A DNA stretch of 64,000 nucleotides from Antitrichia curtipendula. Taxonomy: Eukaryota > Streptophyta > Bryopsida > Hypnales > Leucodontaceae. Position numbers and translations under genes: made by a program. The stretch lies in the NCBI GenBank assembly GCA_951230915.1, contig OX579639.1, positions 11,098,001 through 11,162,000 on the forward strand. Reading direction: 5' to 3'. The notes beneath the pieces are model-generated. The model saw only the letters and a list, made by a program, of their open reading frames with translations. It searched no databases and was not told the DNA's origin. Below are positions 12,881 to 23,724 of the stretch, one piece after another. Numbering within the stretch: position 1 is the first letter of the stretch; each line of letters opens with the position of its first letter.

Positions 12881-13525
12881 TTAACCCCTAAATGCCCGAG
12901 GCACCCAAATATGGTGTTTGCAAAACTTTAAAGTTAAATAAAACCTAACCAAGTTGCTATTTTTAGTAGGTTATATTTTTAAAAAGTTCTTCTTGAAGTC
13001 TAGTTTTAACTACAAAAATCCGATCTTGAAAATAAATGATAGTGATTTTCTATTCATGATTTTGTACAAGGATACCCAGTGCAATCTTAACTTCCCGTAG
13101 TGTTGAGAGCTCTTGGAAATGAGCCTCAAATACACTAGATCTTGGAGAAAAAATCACATTCAAAATTCATTTAAAAAAATTGTGGAGTAGATTTTAAGAA
13201 GCCATAAATTGATCGGGGTTATACAAGTTAGGCCCTTCAACCTCATATTTTTTTGGTCACCAACTTTTTAGATTTGATTTGTGTAAAGAAGATTGAAAGA
13301 TTTTTGCAATTTTAGCACCCTCATGGTCAAACATTATAATCTTTGACTCCATAAGTGGTATTGTTGTGTTTTCTTTTCCTATGAGATCTCTAATATGTCT
13401 AGTTTGAATTTGTACGGTTACAATTTAAAAAAAAATTGATACAACTTATCAAAATGTTGGCATTTTGTTCAATTTATAACAAATTCCAGGAAGCCCAAAA
13501 CAGGCCTTGGGCATTTAGGGGTTAA
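12881..13525. mobile_element. TTAA-flanked inverted-repeat element, 650-bp family, copy A
   Basis: It starts TTAACCCCTAAATGCCCGAG and ends CTTGGGCATTTAGGGGTTAA, about 21-bp terminal inverted repeats bounded by TTAA. The interior is AT-rich with no long open frame, so it is non-autonomous. GTACGGTTA lies at about 13412-13420, 105 bp from the right end. Nearly full-length sisters occur at 24611 and, inverted, at 60692 and 63640. Its right TTAA abuts a member of the 235-bp family. TTAA sites with C-rich termini recall piggyBac; TA-duplicating families are the alternative. Confidence 0.8.
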
Positions 13526-13743
13526 TGACAAGCTAGTCACCGTGGAAATGACTTGCTTTGATACCGTGGAAATTGTTGGTTTAAAAAAATGCAAAAGCAC
13601 TCATTGGAAGTCAAGCTACTATAGAAGACCTTCCTTTTTCACACAAAATTTTGGAGGATGAATAGTTGCATTTTTGTCTTGCATAAAGAGATTCTTTGTC
13701 ATTTATAGGCCGGAAAACACCCTCAACTTTGTTTATGGGTTAA
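13522..13743. mobile_element. 235-bp TTAA family, copy a (head trimmed)
   Basis: Compared with the copy at 13860, the first bases after TTAA (the CCCTCAAACG part) are missing, where the 645-bp element adjoins. The rest matches: 'aagtcaagctac', 'tagaagacctt', 'cacacaaaatt', 'agagattctttgtcat' and the tail TTTATGGGTTAA. No coding capacity. Confidence 0.75.
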
Positions 13744-13859
13744 AGGTGCTATTGGCCGGGGTATAATTGCCACAGTGATTATAAGAGCCAAGTGGAATGC
13801 TTGAGATGGCTTCCTTCCATGGGGGGGATACTAATTGACTAAGGGCTTGGCGGGCGGTC

Positions 13860-14091
13860 TTAACCCTCAAACGACATGCCAGTCACCATGGAAATCATTT
13901 GTTTTGGTACCGTGTGAATTGTTAGCTTAAAAAAAAAATGCAAAAGCGCTCATTGGAAGTCAAGCTACCGTAGAAGACCTTTCCTTTTCACACAAAATTT
14001 GGAAGATGGGTAGTTGCACTTCTGTCTTTCATGGAGAGATTCTTTGTCATTCATTGGCCGAAAAATGTCCTCCGCGACATTAATGGGTTAA
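13860..14091. mobile_element. 235-bp TTAA family, copy b
   Basis: Complete copy: TTAACCCTCAAACGAC at the left and GACATTAATGGGTTAA at the right. The termini are imperfect inverted repeats between TTAA sites. The interior is close to copies at 13522, 25794, 59039, 59265 and 63423. Too short to code. Confidence 0.8.
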
Positions 14092-14290
14092 ATTTCCTCC
14101 ATACTTGGCGTGCAAACCCATAGGAGTGTATGAGGTGTTCAGTAGTCTCTTGAATGTTGAAAGTGCAGCTCTGGCAGTCCGGAGATGACCCCCATCCCAT
14201 CACCAAGCTCCAAACAGTTGCTGTGAGAAGACCTCTGAAATTCAATCAACCAAAGAGGAAGGACTGCAGCTTGGATGGTCACCTCTTATC

Positions 14291-14505
14291 GATCGGGGTG
14301 GATTGACCCCCTCGCTCGGCCTTACCAAGGGTGCATGTAAAAAAAAAGTCCCCTATTTTGGGCCGATCCAAGGATTATTATTGATGTAATCAAACTAATT
14401 AGGGGTCTCTGATCCCAAATATGAATTCAAAATTTGCAAAAGAAAATTTGTGCGGAAAACAGTGTCAGCCCGTAGGGCCGAGCGAGGGGGTCAGTTCTCC
14501 CCCGC
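14291..14505. mobile_element. MITE with 9-bp target duplication
   Basis: The left end GATCGGGGTGGATTGACC continues into CCCTCGCTCGGCC. The right end carries GGCCGAGCGAGGGGGTCA and then GTTCTCCCCCGC. Both flanks carry CCTCTTATC (14282-14290 and 14506-14514), a 9-bp direct repeat. Inverted repeats of about 28 bp with a 9-bp duplication suggest a Mutator-like MITE; an 8-bp reading would suggest hAT. A relative lies at 24126. Confidence 0.8.
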
Positions 14506-15439
14506 CCTCTTATCCGAGATAGTTTTTGGTAGCTTGTTTAACTTCCTGCTGCATGAAACTTAACTTAAGGTAATATGCTCTTAAAGCGACCATTTAAGGG
14601 CTGTTCCGCCTTTTTTCATAGGCTTCTGTGGATAGAAATATTTTTGGATCATTTTTCAGGGAAAGAAAAATAGATGTGTTACCTAACACAAGTGGTTTGG
14701 TATTTTTTCAAGCATTTTTGAATTACTTATAAATTTTCAAAGATTTGGGGCATAGGCATCTATTTTTGAACATAGGTCTTCCAAAGTTTGTCTACTTGCA
14801 ACTTGTAAAGAGATGTGCGGAAATTAAAGACAATTATTGGCTCTTGCAATAGAAAAAATAGTTTTTCCTCGATGCATTCAATTGCTAAAGTGGTCCATTT
14901 AAGGATCACCCCATTTCCATTCTCCATCTAAAACTAGGGGCGGTTTGAAGAAGATGGGCGCTTTTAGAGCACACTACCTTAGTTGCTCAAACTTGATGTG
15001 GAGTCTAGATAGAGACAGTTTCCTGTCCAATCCAATTGAGTATCCTAAACGTAATTGAAGAATCCCTTTGATTGACTTGATTTGTTGTCTTGTCTGATAG
15101 AAAACTAGGTCTTGGTATTGTATTGAACGTCTAACGACGTCGCATATTGTATTAGACAAGTGTCAAGTATAGATGACATTTTTGTCTAATAAAGTCATAT
15201 CCAATAGTTGAGATAATTTGGAATCTCACTTTAATTATGATCCTAAATTTAGAATGTAATAAGTGTTTATTAAATTGGAACACTTCAATATATATTAAAT
15301 GAGACTTTAATATGTCAAAGTTATAACTGGGGCATACTTTCTTGGAGGTAGTTTCATGGAAGACCAATCAATTTTTGTAGCGTTTTGCCAAAACAACAGT
15401 TTCTACACTCAATACTATGAGTACTATGAAACAAAACAA

Positions 15440-17012
15440 GGGGGAAAGCATGCTACGGCCTACCACTTTTGATGTCACGGTGTCACATTTGAGGAACTAA
15501 TTTATTTTAAGTGTACATAAATGAGGAAATTTACATGCATAAATTTGGTGTAATGATTGACATTACGAATATATTCTAGGGTCCAAGCGCATTTTTCAAT
15601 TTGTACTCAATATCTAGTTATATTCACTAATATACATGTTTTAGTTTTTATTTTATATTTTTATTTTAAATATAAATTTTAGTATTCAAATTGGTTGGAG
15701 GAAAAAACTAGCAAGATTTTACAAGTGGGCCTAATTTTTTTTTTATTTAATTCCTTCTACAAGATATATTTTGGAATTAACCCCTAAAGGACCAAAGTCC
15801 CCTCGGGGACACTTGGGATTTCGGGCAAGGTCGTTCAAAGTGGTTTTTTGACCTGATTTTTTGAAACTTTTTGTGTGCGTGTAGCTTCTCACAAGCTTTG
15901 CGTACATATAAGTTTCATCATAATCCGACATGTGCTGTAGAAGTTATGATGTTGTTTACCTCCAAAGCAGTTCGTAGGGCAGCTGTGGCAAAGGAATCGC
16001 TGTTTGACTGTGCAGGGGCAACTGAAATTTTTGGCAAAAGTAGAAGCCACTCTGCCACCATTATTGAAGCCATCTGTCATGAAAATCAAAAGATGGAGAA
16101 GTACTTGGTTGGAAACTGTGGGAAGAAGTGCACTTGTACTAAAACTGAATGAGAACTCCCCGGGCACCTATTGGGAACATCTTGGGTCCCTTTCTACAAG
16201 GGCTGCCCACTCTGTAATCTATTTTGGTGACTCTGCGAACTTTGGAAGGTCATAGAAATTAGAGATTTTCACTTTTTTGAGAAATTTTTGTTCCTACTAG
16301 TGAAGTCTGAGTATATCTATGTATCCACCGTTCGGATTTTCTATATCTCTAAGTATGTGGTGGGAAATTTGATTCGAAAATTCAATAGTGTATTGCCAAT
16401 TCTTGGGACATTGTGGCATTACAAGAATTTTTGGCATGTGCTCGGGATGTTGGATTGATATGAAAATTGGTATGCATATGACTAACTTCATTAGCTATAA
16501 GAAAAAAATTTAAACCTATGGTGTGTAGTGCAAAACATTTGAGCACAAGGTGGTCAAAGTCATCTGAAATTCTGGGGCACAGTGGAAAAAAAAAAAACTT
16601 TTCACTTTGAATGCAAATATCTCCCAATCCGTACGGTCAAATTTAATGAAATTTTTATATAATCCTCTCAAAGAAGTTAACTTTAAGATCCTACGGTTAT
16701 ATTTTCAAAAAAACTATTTTTGAAACTTTGTGAATGAACGCAGCAGAAACGGCAGTTTTCAGTTGTTTCGGAGCCAGAAAATGGCTTGGTCCTTTAGGGG
16801 TTAAACAATAAAATGAGTTAAACAATATAATAAATAAATAAAAACAAAGTTCTTAAAAAATTAACTTCAAGACAAATAAAACAATATAAAAATTTGGCCC
16901 ACCTATAGAATCTTGTTAGCTTTCTTCACCCAAAATTCAAAGTGTTAAAAACTTTATTTACATTTTTTTATTGAATGTGCCAAAGCAAGTAGGCCGTAGC
17001 ATGCTTTCACCC
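15440..17012. mobile_element. Outer inverted-repeat element interrupted by a TTAA element
   Basis: The left end has GGGGGAAAGCATGCTACGGC; the right end has the matching GTAGGCCGTAGCATGCTTTC then ACCC. The inverted repeats are about 24 bp. A complete TTAA element (15777-16804) sits inside, so the original was only about 540 bp. ACAA flanks both ends and may be the target duplication, but this is weak. No coding sequence. Confidence 0.7.
15777..16804. mobile_element. TTAA element, ~1-kb family (GGACCAA type), nested copy
   Basis: Starts TTAACCCCTAAAGGACCAAA and ends GCTTGGTCCTTTAGGGGTTAA with the final TTAA at 16801. AAGATCCTACGGTTA lies at 16685-16699, 105 bp from the right end. Open frames up to 93 codons on either strand show no transposase features. 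It interrupts another element, which makes it the younger insertion. Confidence 0.85.
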
Positions 17013-18338
17013 ACAATCTCAATTGCTAATCTAAAAATCGATAGCTATAAGTACCGTTGCGAGTACTACAACTACTTAGTACTTACAAATACTAAAACAA
17101 TAGCATTTGAGAAGGAAAAAAAATAGATTGTCATAGAAAATAGATACAACAATGTGTAAATTAATAAAAAAAATAAAAAATCATGAACCACCCCCACCCC
17201 CTAAAAAATTCCAATTTGTGAAGACTCTTGATGGAAATCACATTTGACCAAAAAATGAAGTCAAAACTATCTTTAATGTTTAAAAGTGCCTGTGCAAGGG
17301 AGCCCTATATGTATGAATATGGAGGCCACAAAATAATGTATTTTTAGATTATCTTTGATGGACACATGTTCCTCTATTGCAAAAATAGACCACAAAAATT
17401 TCAACTCTAAATCATTAATTTTGGATACTCCCCAATACTAAGAACTCCTAACCTCAAAGTGTGGCAAATCAGAAAAATTAGCTCTTAAATATAAAACATT
17501 TTTTTAATTTGTAAAAAATAAGGTATATGATTGCAATCAAGTTAGCCATCTTAAATAAAAATTTCAAGTTTATCAGACAATTCCTTTAAAAGTTATAGCG
17601 GAAAACAACTCCATCAATCTAAATGTGATGCAAATAAGGTCAATCTTTCTTACAATCACCCTTTGAAAATTAAACTTAAAGTTGACTTTATTATACAGAT
17701 GGGGGGTGTACTAGATGTCTTGGATGTCGTGTTTATTGTGTTGTAGTTAAGTTTGGAAAGACAACCATGCCCTAGTACCATTCACCAAGATCAAAGTCTA
17801 AATTCCATATTGTACCTATCAGTAATATACATCCACGTAAGCTCTAGTCAAGGTTGATTTTGGTGTTATCAAGGTTTTCTCCATATGTAATAACTTTGGC
17901 CTTTCAAAGAGGATAAAGTGTATGTAAACCTGGAGATCGCTTACCTCCTTGTTTTGATTGTATGGATCACATGTAGTATTTGATGATTGTTCTCCATAGG
18001 GCGTTACTAGGCAACCAACCGCAAATCATTAATTTTGTCAATAGGGCTTGCATAGTTGCATTTGTAGGAGGTCAATTAGTTTAAATCTTCTTTGGTCCTT
18101 TGGGTGAATGATTAGATATAATTACAAATAAGACTCTTGACTAAATTAGTTTATTAGAGCACAATCAACATGAAGATAGATATTATATCGATGCAAGTAG
18201 GACTTGGTTATCAATAAGGATCCAATTAGCAAGTGAGAGTTCATTTGTGCTCCAATAAGCTAATTTATATTTAACATTTTGTAGGGTACACTTAAATTTC
18301 TATTCCATTGTGACTTTAAATCGTACTAGAAAATCTAC
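17013..18338. other. Intergenic, nothing recognised
   Basis: AT-rich DNA without a supported gene or paired repeat ends. Confidence 0.35.
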
Positions 18339-18501
18339 CTTTTTTATATCATTTTATAGCACATAGTCTTGGCAACCTGTTGGACCCTACAAATTTTTAG
18401 TGTGTGACACTAGCTTCTAACCTTGGAAGTTTTAGACCTTTAACTCCCCTGTTTTTCAGTAGGTTGCCAAGGCTATGTGCTATAAAAAGATATAAAAAAG
18501 A
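18339..18501. mobile_element. Short inverted-repeat MITE (~160 bp)
   Basis: The left arm reads CTTTTTTATATCATTTTATA then GCACATAGTCTTGGCAACCT. The right arm is its complement with few changes (AGGTTGCCAAGGCTATGTGC then TATAAAAAGATATAAAAAAG). Arms of about 45 bp surround a loop of about 70 bp. It sits at the 3' end of the LINE remnant. Confidence 0.75.
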
Positions 18502-18519
18502 TGCAAATAGGTAGGCAAG

Positions 18520-20110
18520 TGCCTAATTGACCAAGTGAGTTTGAAGGAAGTGCTACACATATTATTGATCCCTATCGTGCACCATGAATCAATATAAAGA
18601 GCGTTGATCCATTTAATTTGTTATTGGTTGAATCCTATGGTGGATAAAGTACCTTCTAAAAAGTCTCATTCCACTCTATCATAAGCCTTTTTGAAGTCTA
18701 ATAACAACATGACCATAGGTTGGAAGGATTCCAATGCCCATTCGATTGACTTGCAGGCTAAAAAGACATTGTCAATTATACTTCTTCCTTTGATGTTGCA
18801 AGTTTAGTTAGGTTTGATTAGAAAGTCCAACATTGGTTATAGCCTTCTAGCTAGTGTTTTAGTGATGATTTTATATATTGTCCCTAGCAAAGCAATTGGT
18901 CTCCAATTCCTTATATATATAGGATCTCCTTTAGGGATTAAATACAATAGACTAGTGTTGAGTGTTTGGTATAACATACTTGTTTAGAGGCCTCATTATT
19001 GACCTTGTGAATGTCTCTTCTAACAATGTTCTAAAATGACAAAAAGAGGGTACAAATAAGCTAATAGGAACCAATAGCAACCGTGAAAAGGTCCTTTTGG
19101 AAGTTCTTTATGAATTTTAAATGGAATGTTCAATTCAAAAACTTCATCAATTTCATCAAAGTTAGTTCTAAAAATTATTCAAAGTTATCAACAATGACAT
19201 ATTCTATTCAAAATATAATTATTTTCAATGGAAAAGTTTTTCTATAGTCTAATTTCAAATTCAACAAAGGACTAAAAAGCATTGGTTACAACCCTATTTT
19301 TGTATTTAATTTAGGTTAAGTGATGACATTATGGATTCTACAATACTCAAACATGACATTGCAACATTATTTTATGAATAACAAGGCATGTTGTTGTTTT
19401 TAAAAACTAAAATAATTTGAGATAAACATTAAATAATGGTTTTTAAAAAAGCAATGGTTATGTCAAAGTTGATTCCTATTATCTTATTTAGACCCGTGGA
19501 TTTGGTTGGAAGACCATCTTCTCCTGCTGCGCAACTAGATGCCAATGCTTTTAAAGCTTGCAACACTTCTTCCCTAGTGATCTCTTCAGTAAGTTTTGTA
19601 CTTGTTTGTTGTGTGATCTTCCTCAGATTAAGTGACTAATAACTTGTCCTTGTTAGATGACACTCTTGTATTTTATCTTGTATTTTGAATAGCTGTTGGT
19701 AGTAACTTGTGGCGAATTCTGCAATTTCACTATTTGTTCTATATTCTTTGTCATTGTCATCAATTAGTAGCTCAATTGTTGGATTTGATTTGACTTCTTG
19801 GACTCACAAGAATAATTCTTTTAGGATTCTGCCATCCAATTGGAACCAACAAGTAGAAGATCTTATAGCATCCCATTTTACCATTTTAATGTCTTTTTTG
19901 GCTAGCTCTTCTAGGGTTTTAGTGGTTTGTCCTCCAAGTAGGACAAGTTGAATCTAAATTGTCTAATAAATTTATCATTTTTGTTCTTTTTGCAAATCAT
20001 TGCTAAGATAGGAAGGTGGTTGGAAAGAATACTGAAACCTTTCAAGATTTAGATTCTCCCTCTCTAATCACGTGCTCAATCACCTACATAAATTTTGTCA
20101 AGCAAAATGA
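18520..20110 (-). pseudogene. Degenerate LINE (non-LTR retrotransposon) reverse transcriptase
   Basis: Minus-strand reading gives characteristic plant LINE sequence. At about 18948-18660 one frame reads IPKGDPIYIRNWRPIALL, then KIITKTLARRL, NVFLACKSIEWALES and finally LLLDFKKAYDRVE, covering the reverse transcriptase fingers and palm; the motif with the first catalytic Asp is of the FKKAYDR type. Three in-frame stops break this stretch. Upstream, at about 19,600-19,470, is the endonuclease-RT linker (REEVLQALKALASS, GEDGLPTKS), and further up WFQLDGRILKELFL. No complete frame remains, so it is a dead copy. Small plus-strand frames here are shadows. Confidence 0.85.
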
Positions 20111-20369
20111 AAAGTGACTGTGGATTCCAATTCCAAGGTGACCGCGAGTCCAAGATTCAGAGCAACTGCGGGTCTAAATTATAGGACAACTATAGGTCAA
20201 AGTATGAAGGCAAGTGCGTAATCAAGGGTGACCACAGACCTCGCCCCTATCTCAATTTCACTTAATTATTCTTTAATAATATGCAACATTGTATTCTATA
20301 AGCCTATAATTACGTATTTAATACGTATTAAATTGAATGGTCATTCATAACAAAGGCCAATATCATTAT

Positions 20370-20450
20370 TTAATATAATAATAACAATAGAAATAATAAT
20401 AATAATAACAATAATAACAAGAATAATATTAATATTAATTATAACTTGTA
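20370..20450. repeat. AT-rich trinucleotide microsatellite
   Basis: Imperfect run of ATA/AAT/ACA triplets, mostly AATAATAAC-type, in a very AT-rich context. Confidence 0.6.
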
Positions 20451-21167
20451 TATATTGGCATGAGGATCATCCCTATTTCAGAAATAAATTTTTGTTTCCA
20501 CAAAATTTACATGATTTCATTATTGTCACCAACAAAATACTTGTAGAAGTTTCTATACTAAAATTTAAACATTGCTACGTATTTTTGACGATGTCATGCT
20601 TAACAAGGCACTATACAAAACTTACAGATAGGCTATTCGATTAATATAAATTTAAGCAACAAATCTTTTCTATAAGGAATTGATGCTAAATCTTTACAAT
20701 ATTGCTAGTATGCCTCTACATCTATAATGCGAAACATTACAGTGTGAATGTAGATTCGCTAGACTCTTCATTAGCATTTTGGTTTGTGGTTTCATGCGAC
20801 TCATTACTACTCTCGTTGTCAACAGGGCTCTCGTTTTCATCATCTTCTCTTGCTATTCATTCAAGTTGCACTTCATGTTCTACCTTTGAGTGCAAGTTCT
20901 ATACTTCAGTATCTACATTGCTAACGTCTTGAGTTTGCACCAATCATTTTGTCAGCTTCAATGTATTAGTGATTCCATTGATGTTAGATCTAGGGTGATG
21001 CATTCCTTTGCTAGATTGTCCAATGTTTCGAGTGGAATTACTTGCTCTTGTGGTAAACAGGGGGATAACATGGTTCTGACATTTAGGGTTTCTTGTGATT
21101 ATATTTGCATCTTCCTGTGGCGTTTCTTCTCTGCTCTATTGCGTGCACACAATCCCCCAATGATTCT

Positions 21168-21950
21168 CTAGGGCCAAAATTTTGCAATCATTGAGGTTGG
21201 AGTACATTGCAGAGTTGAGTCATTCATTCCTTCATCAGCTGTCTTTGGTAGACCATGATGCATTGACAGCCTTGTCAGATGCATTGGTATAGACCTCATC
21301 ACTATATCAACATTTGTGTTGGCTCCTCGACTGAAGGTGGCAATATAATCAAGTTCATGATAGTTTGCAATGGCAAGTCTAAATTGTGCCCTACATTTTT
21401 TGTTGTATGGGGTGCTACATGTTGCTACAATTGAACTTCCCGCGTATACAACCTCTTTGATATGTAGTACCTCTTCTTAGCTTCTACTTTCTACAATAAT
21501 TTATGCAACATTGAAGAGATTCATTGGCATACTTGAAGATGGACGAGTTGCTACTAGAGATCTTGCATGCTCCATCACTTTAGGAATTGAAATCTCTACA
21601 CCTTCATTGTTGTCATCAAGAGTTTTTGCCCTCATTGGATCTAGAATGATTAGCGAAAATGCCTCCCAAGTAGAGAGGTGGAAGTCTTCCACTCTACGTT
21701 GGAGCTCCACCTCAAAAAAATTGATCTCGTCGTCATCACCCACATACGTGTTTCCATATTATCCTCGTGAAGGACTAGGAGGTAGGGGTACCAATCCAAC
21801 CCATGCATTTCCATGGAGGCACTCTTCAACCTCCCAACGTCTCTTTTCTTCTCAAGTATATCTAAATTTAACCTCATTTTCATCTTCTAAAGACAATGGC
21901 TCTTTGTTCACTTCATTTGTATCTTCATATACAAGGTATTTTTTGTAGAA
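21168..21950 (-). pseudogene. Unrecognised protein-like stretch, interrupted
   Basis: The minus strand keeps two good-looking open segments. One runs from about 21,478 to a stop at 21,168-21,170 (about 103 codons, including EEVLHIKEVVYAGSSIVATC and FSRGANTNVDIVMRSIPMHL). The other runs from about 21,743 to a stop at 21,501-21,503 (80 codons, acidic, including EINFFEVELQRRVEDFHLST). Composition is protein-like, but stops separate the two parts. I do not recognise the family. It could be a decayed host gene, an exon pair or a fragment of a transposon protein. It lies beside the LINE remnant, which favours mobile DNA, but no signature proves this. Confidence 0.35.
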
Positions 21951-22009
21951 AAGCGTTGGATTTTGTCCATGCCTCTCATGTTCAAGTTTGTTGTTTGTGT
22001 AGATATACA

Positions 22010-22225
22010 TACTATAAGAACCCCATTTTTAAGTGACATTTTGCAATTTTTTTATACAAATTTTAGGTGAAGTCCATTGCAACAAATCCATGTTTTTATT
22101 TCAACATTGATGTTATATTGGACGTATTGTTGGCCTACAAACATGGTTTTGTTGCATTAGGTGTCATCTGTAATCCGTTTTTAAAAATTACAAAATGCCA
22201 CCCAAAATGCAAGTTTCTTATAGTG
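22010..22225. mobile_element. Decayed CACTA-like inverted-repeat element
   Basis: The left end reads ACTATAAGAACCCC and the right end GTTTCTTATAGTG; the right end is the complement of CACTATAAGAAAC, a common CACTA (EnSpm) terminus. The first base of the left end has changed and no clean 3-bp duplication remains. Length about 215 bp, non-coding. Confidence 0.55.
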
Positions 22226-22649
22226 ATGGCAAGGGCTTATTCATTGCCAAAACAATTTAAAGGGTACTTATTCAAAGGGGTTCCTTAACTTGACATTCAA
22301 CAAATTGACATTCATTTTCACTTAGTTAACCACTTGGTAGACAACACACTATATATAACTACTACATGACAACTACTCCATGAATACAATTTTTGGAATT
22401 ATATATGAAACACTTATGAAAGTATTGATAGCTCCCAAAAATTAATGTGCCAAAAACACATACAATGATTTGGCTAAGAAGCAATGTGTAAGAAGCAATG
22501 TGCAGATGAAATAGGGCCACACCACTCTTGTTTGTGTGCAAAATATTATTCATTTAGTTTATGAATTATTTTATGAAAGAAACCACAAAATAAAAAGTTA
22601 CTTTTGGGGGTTTTGACCATCGTTTGGTATATATGAGTACCAAAATGGA

Positions 22650-22770
22650 TGATGTGGGCTTGGGAACGGATGAAACGATGTAAACGCGGATGAGAAGGGG
22701 TGAATAAACGCGGAGGCAATTTTAGGGTTTTCGTAGGGTTTGCAGTTCGCAACACATCGCGCATATAAAC
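22650..22770 (+). promoter_or_regulatory. Promoter with site II motif, telo-box and TATA box
   Basis: TGGGCT (22655-22660) is a site II-type element. TTAGGGTTT (22722-22730), with a second GTAGGGTTT just after it, is the complement of the telo-box AAACCCTAA. TATAAA is at 22764-22769. This combination is typical of plant snoRNA clusters and ribosomal protein genes, and fits the snoRNA genes downstream. Transcription probably starts near 22,795. Confidence 0.65.
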
Positions 22771-23127
22771 TCGGCTCTAAGTTGTCATGCTCATCGTGCA
22801 CGTTACTTTCACGGTGTCCATGGATTTCTCGGTCATCTATTTAGCGAAGGGTTAGGAATGTGGTTTGGCCTGTCGCTTGTACGAAATTGTTTGGAGATTC
22901 AGCGTTTCTTGTGATAACTCTTGTGGCTTTCTAGTTTAAGGCGCCGCCCGCTGATGGATCTTTCCACGGACATGCTGCCTTTCTGTTTTTTTATGTTACA
23001 AGTCATTGATATATGTTTGAATGTCTTTTCCGCATGTGGCATCGGTCTTGCTTTTGTATTGCATTCTTTGATCTGGTTTGGTCTTCCCAGTGTTTTGAAT
23101 TTCTGATATGATTTGGGAATTAGGGTT

Positions 23128-23246
23128 AGGATTCTCGGTGATGAAGACTTTTAGATGACGAATCTGAGTTTAAGGCGCAAGTGAAGGTTATTGCGGCTGG
23201 CACTGCGATGTGTTATCGTGGTGCTACGCGGCGTTGCTGAATCTTG
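23128..23246 (+). ncRNA. Possible box C/D snoRNA, target unknown
   Basis: GTGATGA (23138-23144) is a good C box. CTGA occurs at 23164-23167 (D' position) and at 23237-23240 (D). The flanking AGGAT/ATCTT pairing is weak and offset on the 5' side. The interior contains a strong hairpin (GCAC..CGAT / ATCG..GTGC at about 23200-23225), unusual for a plain C/D RNA. It could be a composite RNA or chance boxes. Confidence 0.3.
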
Positions 23247-23347
23247 TCAACCGCTGGCTTTCCAGTTACTCTGAAGTATAAACGAGGCATTTGTCTGAGA
23301 GAATCAGCAACTGAAATAGGAGGAAAATTGGAAACATGTTCTGTTTT

Positions 23348-23433
23348 CGCCCGTATGATGAGATATTCCATCACGACGGTCATCAGAGTTTCGGCTGTGC
23401 TGTTACCAACTTGGAATCACTTCCTGACGGGTG
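23348..23433 (+). ncRNA. Box C/D snoRNA, target not recognised
   Basis: The C box ATGATGA (23355-23361) and D box CTGA (23424-23427) are closed by a terminal stem of six pairs: CGCCCG (23348-23353) with CGGGTG (23428-23433), one G-U. Total about 86 nt, normal for the class. No clear D' box is seen; CAGA near 23384 is a candidate. The potential guide before box D (ACTTGGAATCACTTC) does not match any rRNA or snRNA segment that I can recall, so it may be an orphan or have a lineage-specific target. Confidence 0.65.
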
Positions 23434-23500
23434 TTGACGGAGTCCTCTTCTGAATTAGGGTTTCAGTTCTGAGGCTTTTTGTTATTTGGAGTTCTGTGGT

Positions 23501-23581
23501 AGAGCCTGATGATGTTGTCTATAATCTTTGAGACCTGATTGCCGAAAGGCACTGTTGACAGCAAGCAGACCCTGAAGGCTT
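23501..23581 (+). ncRNA. Box C/D snoRNA predicted to guide 2'-O-methylation of 18S rRNA near C38
   Basis: All four boxes are in order: C TGATGA (23507-23512), D' CTGA (23535-23538), C' TGTTGA (23553-23558) and D CTGA (23572-23575). The terminal stem is AGCC/GGCT. The 13 bases before D' (TAATCTTTGAGAC) are perfectly complementary to the conserved 18S segment GTCTCAAAGATTA close to its 5' end. By the fifth-nucleotide rule the modified base is the C of GTCTC, C38 in yeast numbering. Box order, stem and rRNA complementarity make this a strong call. The guide before box D has no target that I recognise. Confidence 0.88.
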
Positions 23582-23634
23582 ATGTCAACTACACTTGTTG
23601 ATGCTTCTTTTTCGTGGTCTGAGAACGTATTGTC

Positions 23635-23724
23635 GCAAGCCTGCAGTGATGATTACTTGTACCATCAAAGCCTGAAATTGGTGATGAAAATCAACATAAC
23701 TGTAATCCTGAGCCTTTTGCTTGC
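23635..23724 (+). ncRNA. Box C/D snoRNA predicted to guide 18S methylation, SNORD4/Z17-like target
   Basis: Boxes: C GTGATGA (23646-23652), D' CTGA (23672-23675), C' GTGATGA (23681-23687, a perfect second copy) and D CTGA (23708-23711). The closing stem GCAAGC (23635-23640)/GCTTGC (23719-23724) lies a few bases outside the boxes. The guide before D' contains TACCATCAAA, complementary to TTTGATGGTA in the 5' domain of plant 18S rRNA. The fifth-nucleotide rule selects the third U of UUU, equivalent to human U121, the site assigned to SNORD4 (Z17). It ends 90 nt from its start, within the class range. Confidence 0.85.

Noticed and set aside
19436..19951. Plus-strand frames of 67 and 80 codons
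   Set aside because: They are antisense shadows of the LINE remnant, whose minus-strand reading has recognisable linker and reverse transcriptase motifs.
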